From JACCUZ01 sp038246575 (GTDB lineage Bacteria > Actinomycetota > Actinomycetes > JACCUZ01), in the NCBI GenBank assembly GCA_038246575.1, contig JBBRVU010000238.1:1-5538 (forward strand): a stretch of DNA of 5,538 nucleotides, written 5' to 3'. Both the position numbers and the translations under genes were made by a program. The notes below the pieces were generated by a model. The model did not search any database. It saw only the letters and a list, made by a program, of their open reading frames with translations, and was not told the origin of the DNA. Every line of letters starts with the position of its first letter. Position 1 is the first letter of the stretch. Positions 1-3,714 of this stretch are shown one piece after another.

Positions 1-114
1 GACGAGATCCCGGTGCTGCGCGAGCTCGCTCCCGGGCACTTCGGGGCCTGCCACTTCCCCGAGGAGAAGAACTTCGGTGCGCCGGCGACGACAGCGTCTT
101 CCACACCCGCCTGA
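1..114 (+). CDS. Oligopeptide/dipeptide ABC transporter ATP-binding protein, C-terminal fragment
   Basis: Reading from base 1 gives 37 codons and then TGA at 112-114; the start lies outside the window. The visible peptide contains P-x-L-R-E-L-A-P-G-H-F-x-A-C-H-F-P, the typical tail of DppD/DppF/OppD/OppF-type ATPases (the oligopeptide-transporter C-terminal extension). In that family a Cys-rich C-terminal motif precedes this point and ends in the A-C-H Cys, reported to hold an iron-sulfur cluster in some DppD proteins; here only the last Cys (residue 17 of the fragment) is visible. The protein would power peptide import at the inner face of the membrane. The nucleotide-binding domain and the rest of the operon lie to the left. 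It converges on the peptidase gene with 38 bp between stops, and I see no clear terminator hairpin there. The family call rests on 37 residues, so the subunit (D or F type) cannot be decided. Confidence 0.8.
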   Translation, partial: DEIPVLRELAPGHFGACHFPEEKNFGAPATTASSTPA

Positions 115-152
115 CCCACGTCCGCCAGGCCGCTCTCAACCCTCCCTGTCGA

Positions 153-2261
153 TCATGCACTTGTGGGGATCTTGAGCGCGCGGCGCAGCCAGTCCCGCTG
201 GAGCAGCAAGAGATTCTCGGACACGATCTCCTGCGGGGTCATGTGGGTGACGCCGGACAGCGGGAGCACGTCGTGCGGCCGGCCGGCGGCCACGAGTGCC
301 GCTGAGAGCCGAAGCGTGTGCGCGGCCACCACGTTGTCGTCGGCCAGACCGTGGATCAGCAGCAGCGGCCGGGACAGCTCGGCGGCGGTCGCGAGCAACG
401 AGTTGCGGTCGTAGACCTCGGGCGAGGTGGCGGGGTCACCGAGGTAGCGCTCGGTGTAGAAGGTGTCGTAGAGCCGCCAGTCGGTGACCGGTGCGCCGGC
501 AACGGCCGCGTGGAAGACATCGGGCCGGCGCATGACCGCGAGCGCGGCGAGGTAGCCGCCGTAGGACCACCCGCGGATCGCGACCCGCGTGAGGTCCAGG
601 TCGTCGAACTCCTTCGCCGCTGCCTGAAGCGCCTCGACCTGGTCGTCGAGAGTCACTGTCGCAAACTCGTCGCGCACCGCGCGGTCCCACTCAGGCCCCC
701 GCGAAGGCGTGCCTCGGCCGTCCGCGACGACGACAGCGAAGCCCTGGTCGGCCCACCACTGGGGCTCCAGCCACATGTTGTGGGCAGCGATCACCTCTTG
801 GTGGTGCGGCCCGCCGTAGGGGTCCATGAGGACGGGCAGCGTGGTGCCGGGGACGTGGTTGCGGGGGAGCAGGACGCCGACGCACAGGTCGTTCGACCCG
901 ACCCGCAGCAGCCGGACGGCCGCGGTGAGCGGTGGCTTCTCGGCGTACGACGTGATGGTTCTCGTCGATCCTTCGCGGCGGACGGTCACCGTGGTTCCCG
1001 GTTCGTCGAGCCGTCGAGTGGCGATCAGCACTGTGCCGGCGGATCGGAGGCCGGTGTGGAAGGCGCCGGGCTCGGTGAGACGTTCGAGCGCACCATCGGC
1101 GCCGACGAACCAGAGGTGGGACTCGGTCGGGGCGTCGGTGCCCGCGACGAGCACGCCGTTGTCGTCGACCGAGACGACGTGGGACACCTGGACGTCGGCG
1201 GGGGTGACGAGGGTGCCGTCGATGGCCAGGCGACGGGCGCCGTCGATGTCGGCGGTCGACACCAGCCGCCCGTCGGGCAGCAGCGCCGGAGTGCCGGGGA
1301 CCACGTCGAGCCAGGTGTCGTCGGACGCCTCGGCACGCAGGGCGGTCGCACCGGTGCCGGTGTCGATGGTCAGCGTCCGGGTGCGGCGCTGGTCGCGGCT
1401 CATCACGTGCAGGAGCGCGCCTGCGCCGGTCCAGGACACGGAGATGACGTACGGGTAGGTCGCCCGGTCCCAGGTGACCTCGGTGCGTGACCCGTCGAGG
1501 CCGACGCTTAACAGGGTGACGTCGGCGTTGGGTGAGCCGGCGACCGGGTAGGCAACCTCCGCGGCGGGGGTGCCGGGGTTGGCCGGGTCCGCGATGTGCC
1601 AGCGCTGCACGGGGGTCTCGTCGACGCGGGTGACCAACAGCGCGGAGCCGTCCGGCGCCCACCAGAAGCCGCGGTGGCGCTCCATCTCCTCGGCGGCGAC
1701 GAACTCGGCGACCCCCCAGTGGACCGAGGACCCGTCTGGCGCCGCCAGTGTCCGGGAGTCCGTGCCGTCGACGCTCACCACGTGCAGCCCGCCGCTGGCG
1801 GCATAGGCGACCCACCGGCCGGTGGGATCCGGCCGCGGGTCGAGGGCAGGGCCGGCCGCCGGCAGCTCGCGCACGTCGGGGCTCGTGGCGGAGGCGAGAT
1901 CGGCCAGCCACAGCCGGCTCGAGAGAGCGAACGCGGCGCAGGAGACCGACTCGTCGGTGGCGAAGGACACGATTCCGGCGGAGCCCTCCCGGGAGCGCTC
2001 GCGGCGGGCCCGTTCCTCGGGCGAGAGGTCCTCGCCGCCGGCGCCCAGCAGCGTCGCGGGGTCGGCCACCAGGGTCTCGGTGCCGGTGCCGGTGTCCACG
2101 AACCAGAGGCAGCCGACCGGGTCCCGTCCGCCCTGCGAGCGGAGGAACAGCAGCCGGTCGCCGGTCGGGTCGAGCCGGAACGACCGGGGTGCGCCCCGGC
2201 TGAAGTTGAGGGTGCGGGCCGCCGCTCGCGGGAACGACTCGGTGGGCTCGGTCTCCGTCAC
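153..2261 (-). CDS. S9 family serine peptidase, dipeptidyl-peptidase IV type (cytosolic)
   Basis: Predicted to remove N-terminal dipeptides, preferably after Pro/Ala, from peptides. With the GTG at 2261 the protein has 702 residues, usual for bacterial DPP IV-like enzymes. Residues about 20-440 are the beta-propeller, with W-x-P-D-G-type strands. Its E-E pair (E191-E192, in A-A-E-E-M before G-F-W-W) matches the glutamates that hold the free N-terminus of the substrate in DPP IV. Residues about 450-700 are the alpha/beta hydrolase: Y482 in P-Y-G-G-P (oxyanion Tyr), S566 in G-W-S-Y-G-G, D641 in H-G-L-A-D-D-N-V, and H673. The D-to-H spacing of 32 equals that of human DPP IV. There is no signal peptide, so it should act in the cytoplasm, perhaps on peptides brought in by the neighbouring ABC transporter. 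I chose GTG 2261 because a TANNNT -10 lies 7 nt upstream; an in-frame GTG at 2312 would place that promoter inside the gene. The exact substrate is not known from sequence. Confidence 0.92.
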   Translation of the reverse strand: MTETEPTESFPRAAARTLNFSRGAPRSFRLDPTGDRLLFLRSQGGRDPVGCLWFVDTGTGTETLVADPATLLGAGGEDLSPEERARRERSREGSAGIVSFATDESVSCAAFALSSRLWLADLASATSPDVRELPAAGPALDPRPDPTGRWVAYAASGGLHVVSVDGTDSRTLAAPDGSSVHWGVAEFVAAEEMERHRGFWWAPDGSALLVTRVDETPVQRWHIADPANPGTPAAEVAYPVAGSPNADVTLLSVGLDGSRTEVTWDRATYPYVISVSWTGAGALLHVMSRDQRRTRTLTIDTGTGATALRAEASDDTWLDVVPGTPALLPDGRLVSTADIDGARRLAIDGTLVTPADVQVSHVVSVDDNGVLVAGTDAPTESHLWFVGADGALERLTEPGAFHTGLRSAGTVLIATRRLDEPGTTVTVRREGSTRTITSYAEKPPLTAAVRLLRVGSNDLCVGVLLPRNHVPGTTLPVLMDPYGGPHHQEVIAAHNMWLEPQWWADQGFAVVVADGRGTPSRGPEWDRAVRDEFATVTLDDQVEALQAAAKEFDDLDLTRVAIRGWSYGGYLAALAVMRRPDVFHAAVAGAPVTDWRLYDTFYTERYLGDPATSPEVYDRNSLLATAAELSRPLLLIHGLADDNVVAAHTLRLSAALVAAGRPHDVLPLSGVTHMTPQEIVSENLLLLQRDWLRRALKIPTSA

Positions 2262-2268
2262 CCGCCGA

Positions 2269-2274
2269 AACCTA
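2269..2274 (-). promoter_or_regulatory. -10 element of a probable leaderless promoter for the S9 peptidase
   Basis: On the minus strand the hexamer TAGGTT (TANNNT) is followed by 7 nt (TCGGCGG) and then the GTG start at 2261. No Shine-Dalgarno sequence precedes that GTG. This spacing would put the transcription start on or next to the start codon, a common actinobacterial arrangement. The match is supported by the mirrored promoter of mshB, which has the same layout. No clear TTGACA-like -35 is visible; the 17-nt-spaced position reads GATTTC, so activation by a bound protein is possible. Confidence 0.6.
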
Positions 2275-2295
2275 CCCGCCCCCACCCACCGGAAA

Positions 2296-2379
2296 TCGAC
2301 CACGTACAGCACCCTGGTGATCGCTTCAGCAGGTGTGTACGCCTGCTGAACCGATCACCCACCTGCCGAACGTGGTCGA
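2296..2379. repeat. 84-bp imperfect palindrome between divergent promoters
   Basis: Left arm 2296-2333 and right arm 2342-2379 are inverted copies with 31 of 38 positions pairing, around an 8-nt centre (2334-2341). The match is concentrated in two blocks. The outer 10 bp are perfect (TCGACCACGT at 2296-2305 against ACGTGGTCGA at 2370-2379), and an inner 18 bp has one mismatch (2316-2333 against 2342-2359). The middle section (about 2306-2315 against 2360-2369) is poorly matched. If both flanking transcripts are leaderless, the palindrome is not transcribed and would act as DNA, most simply as an operator shared by the S9 peptidase and mshB promoters. The outer right block covers the expected -35 region of the mshB promoter. 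Confidence 0.8.
2325..2350. promoter_or_regulatory. Putative core operator (9-bp inverted repeat, 8-bp spacer)
   Basis: TTCAGCAGG (2325-2333), 8 nt, then CCTGCTGAA (2342-2350) form a perfect inverted repeat at the centre of the larger palindrome, the size expected for a dimeric helix-turn-helix regulator. Related 10-mers recur exactly 20 nt outward on each side: CCTGCCGAAC at 2362-2371 on the plus strand, and GGTGCTGTAC at 2304-2313 on the minus strand. That gives four copies on the same face of the helix, which suggests cooperative binding. No regulator gene is present in the window, so the binding family is unknown. Confidence 0.5.
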
Positions 2380-2395
2380 CGGCGGGAGGGCTGGG

Positions 2396-2401
2396 TAGGG
2401 T
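2396..2401 (+). promoter_or_regulatory. -10 element of a probable leaderless promoter for mshB
   Basis: The hexamer TAGGGT (TANNNT) is followed by 7 nt (CCGGCGG) and then GTG at 2409. The GTG has no Shine-Dalgarno sequence in the usual position. The stretch around -10 and start is nearly the same as that of the divergent S9 gene (TAGG, then a spacer ending CGGCGG, then GTGACG). A -35 at 17-18 nt spacing would fall in the conserved outer block of the palindrome (GTGGTC/TGGTCG around 2372-2378) and is a poor match to TTGACA. This site supports the upstream start of mshB over the internal ATG at 2535. Confidence 0.6.
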
Positions 2402-2408
2402 CCGGCGG

Positions 2409-3434
2409 GTGACGACGACACCGGAGGACCCGCGAACCCAGGAGCCGGAAGCCCGCCCGACCACGCCGGAAGAGGCCGTGCTGCGCGAGGCGGAGTCGGT
2501 GCTCGAGCAGGCCGAGCCCGGGGACGAGGCCACCATGGACATGCTGGACTCCGGGCGCCGGCTGCTGCTGGTGCACGCGCACCCGGACGACGAGACGATC
2601 AACAACGGCGTCACGATGGCGAAGTACGTGGCGCAGGGCGCCCATGTCACGCTGGTCACCTGCACCCTCGGCGAGGAGGGCGAGGTCCTCGTTCCCGATC
2701 TGATCCATCTGGCGGCGGACAAGGACGACCAGCTCGGGACCCACCGCATCGGCGAGCTTGCGACTGCGATGGAGGCCCTTGGCGTCACCGACCATCGCTT
2801 CCTCGGCGGACCGGGCCGGTTCCGCGACTCCGGGATGATGGGCCTCCCGACCAACGATCGCCCGGACTGCTTCTGGCGGGCCGACCTCGACGAGGCGGCC
2901 GGGCTGCTCGTCGAGACCATCCGGGAGATGCGCCCGCAGGTCGTCGTGACCTACGACGAGAACGGCGGGTACGGCCACCCAGACCACATCCAGGCCCATC
3001 TGGTGACGATGCGGGCAGTCGAGCTCGCATCGGACCCTGTTCACGGCGCCGGCGAGCCGTGGGAGGTGGCCCGGGTCTACTGGTGCGCCCTGCCGCTGTC
3101 CTGGTGGCGCCGGAGCCTGCAGGCGCTGCGCGACAGCGGTGACACCACGACGTTCGAAGGCATTGACCCCGACGGGGACCTGCCGATGGGCACCCCGGAC
3201 GAGCTGGTCTCGGCCGTCGTCGAGGCCCCGGAACACGTCGAGGCCAAGTTGGCGGCGATGCGGGCGCACGCAACCCAGATCACCGTCGACGGTCCGTTCT
3301 TCGCGCTGTCGAACAACATCGGCAGCGAGGTCTGGAGCCGCGAGGCCTACCAGCTAGTCCGAGGGTCCGCTGGCCCTGACGAGGACCTCTCCACCGACGG
3401 GCACCACAGCGACCTGTTCGCCGGTCTGGACTAG
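2409..3434 (+). CDS. mshB: N-acetyl-1-D-myo-inositol-2-amino-2-deoxy-alpha-D-glucopyranoside deacetylase (mycothiol biosynthesis)
   Basis: Zinc-dependent LmbE/PIG-L family enzyme that removes acetate from GlcNAc-inositol to give GlcN-inositol, the acceptor for cysteine ligation by MshC in mycothiol synthesis; cytosolic. The motif A-H-P-D-D-E gives H58 and D61 as metal ligands and D60 as the general base. The motif G-Y-G-H-P-D-H supplies Y188, H190 and H193, matching Tyr142, His144 and metal ligand His147 of the M. tuberculosis enzyme. The block T-C-T-L-G-E-E-G-E-V (84-93) and the G-R-F-R-D-S-G-M segment (136-143) are MshB-like and argue against the related amidase Mca. From GTG 2409 it has 341 residues, about 40 more than the 303-residue M. 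tuberculosis protein. The extra N-terminal 45 residues are Glu/Pro-rich and G/C-rich at third positions, so they look coded. ATG at 2535, with GAGG 5 nt upstream, is an alternative start giving 299 residues. I prefer 2409 because of the promoter spacing. It is divergent from the S9 peptidase and upstream of the FtsH-like gene. Confidence 0.93.
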   Translation: MTTTPEDPRTQEPEARPTTPEEAVLREAESVLEQAEPGDEATMDMLDSGRRLLLVHAHPDDETINNGVTMAKYVAQGAHVTLVTCTLGEEGEVLVPDLIHLAADKDDQLGTHRIGELATAMEALGVTDHRFLGGPGRFRDSGMMGLPTNDRPDCFWRADLDEAAGLLVETIREMRPQVVVTYDENGGYGHPDHIQAHLVTMRAVELASDPVHGAGEPWEVARVYWCALPLSWWRRSLQALRDSGDTTTFEGIDPDGDLPMGTPDELVSAVVEAPEHVEAKLAAMRAHATQITVDGPFFALSNNIGSEVWSREAYQLVRGSAGPDEDLSTDGHHSDLFAGLD

Positions 3435-3714
3435 AAGCGGGCCTGGACCACTAGGCGGGACCAGAAGCACTGATCACACACGGTCAACGTGGTCACACCG
3501 GGCTAGGCCGAACGGGTGAGCGAGTCATCGCAGACGGGTGAATGCCCGGCCACGGAGGATCAGGTCGGCGAGCAGCGGGTGAGACTGCAAACAGTTGCTC
3601 GTCCGCGATTCTTGTCGACCGGCCCGCACCCGAGGTTGATGCTCCGATCGGGTGATTCCGTCGACAGGACCGGCGCGGAGGTGCACCATCCCGTCAAGAG
3701 GCCGAGGAGCGCAC
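3435..3714. other. 280-bp intergenic region, no supported gene
   Basis: Nothing here reads as a convincing gene. TA occurs only three times, each inside CTAG, and none fits TANNNT, so I see no housekeeping -10 box for the downstream protease gene on the plus strand. Just after the mshB stop there is a near-identical 11-mer pair (GGACTAGAAGC at 3428-3438 and GGACCAGAAGC at 3458-3468, 30 nt apart). GGTCA occurs twice in 14 bp (3482-3486 and 3491-3495), and the second copy sits in AACGTGGTC, a 9-mer also present in the mshB control region. A short inverted repeat, TGTCGAC (3613-3619) and GTCGACA (3660-3666), is too weak and far apart to call a terminator. No rho-independent terminator with a T-tract is visible. 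Confidence 0.6.
3704..3709 (+). promoter_or_regulatory. Shine-Dalgarno site for the FtsH-like protease
   Basis: GAGGAG lies 5 nt before the GTG at 3715. This is a good match to the anti-Shine-Dalgarno sequence at normal spacing and decides the start codon. It contrasts with the two divergent genes to the left, which have no such site, so this gene is expected to have a leadered transcript. Confidence 0.75.

Noticed and set aside
318..1490. Long open frame of 390 codons on the plus strand opposite the S9 peptidase
   Set aside because: The minus-strand frame carries an intact propeller, oxyanion Tyr and Ser-Asp-His triad. The opposing frame is low-complexity Gly/Arg/Asp/Val and is a typical high-GC shadow.
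2262..2312. 17-residue longer N-terminus for the S9 peptidase from an in-frame GTG at 2312
   Set aside because: It would translate through the -10 hexamer and into the palindrome, and no ribosome-binding site precedes 2312. The GTG at 2261 has the same promoter spacing as mshB.
2296..2379. Palindrome read as a rho-independent terminator or transcribed hairpin
   Set aside because: It lies between two divergent starts, has no T-tract on either side, and is outside both predicted leaderless transcripts.
1596..2408. Upstream in-frame extension of mshB back to 1596
   Set aside because: It runs antisense through the S9 gene and across the palindrome and both -10 boxes. The frame is open only because high-GC DNA has few stops; the real start is at 2409 or 2535.
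2355..3269. 304-codon minus-strand frame opposite mshB
   Set aside because: mshB on the plus strand has complete zinc-ligand motifs. The opposing product is low-complexity and matches no family I recognise.
3613..3666. TGTCGAC / GTCGACA inverted repeat as a terminator or operator
   Set aside because: Only 7 bp pair across a 40-nt gap, and TCGAC-type words are common in this high-GC sequence. There is no T-tract.
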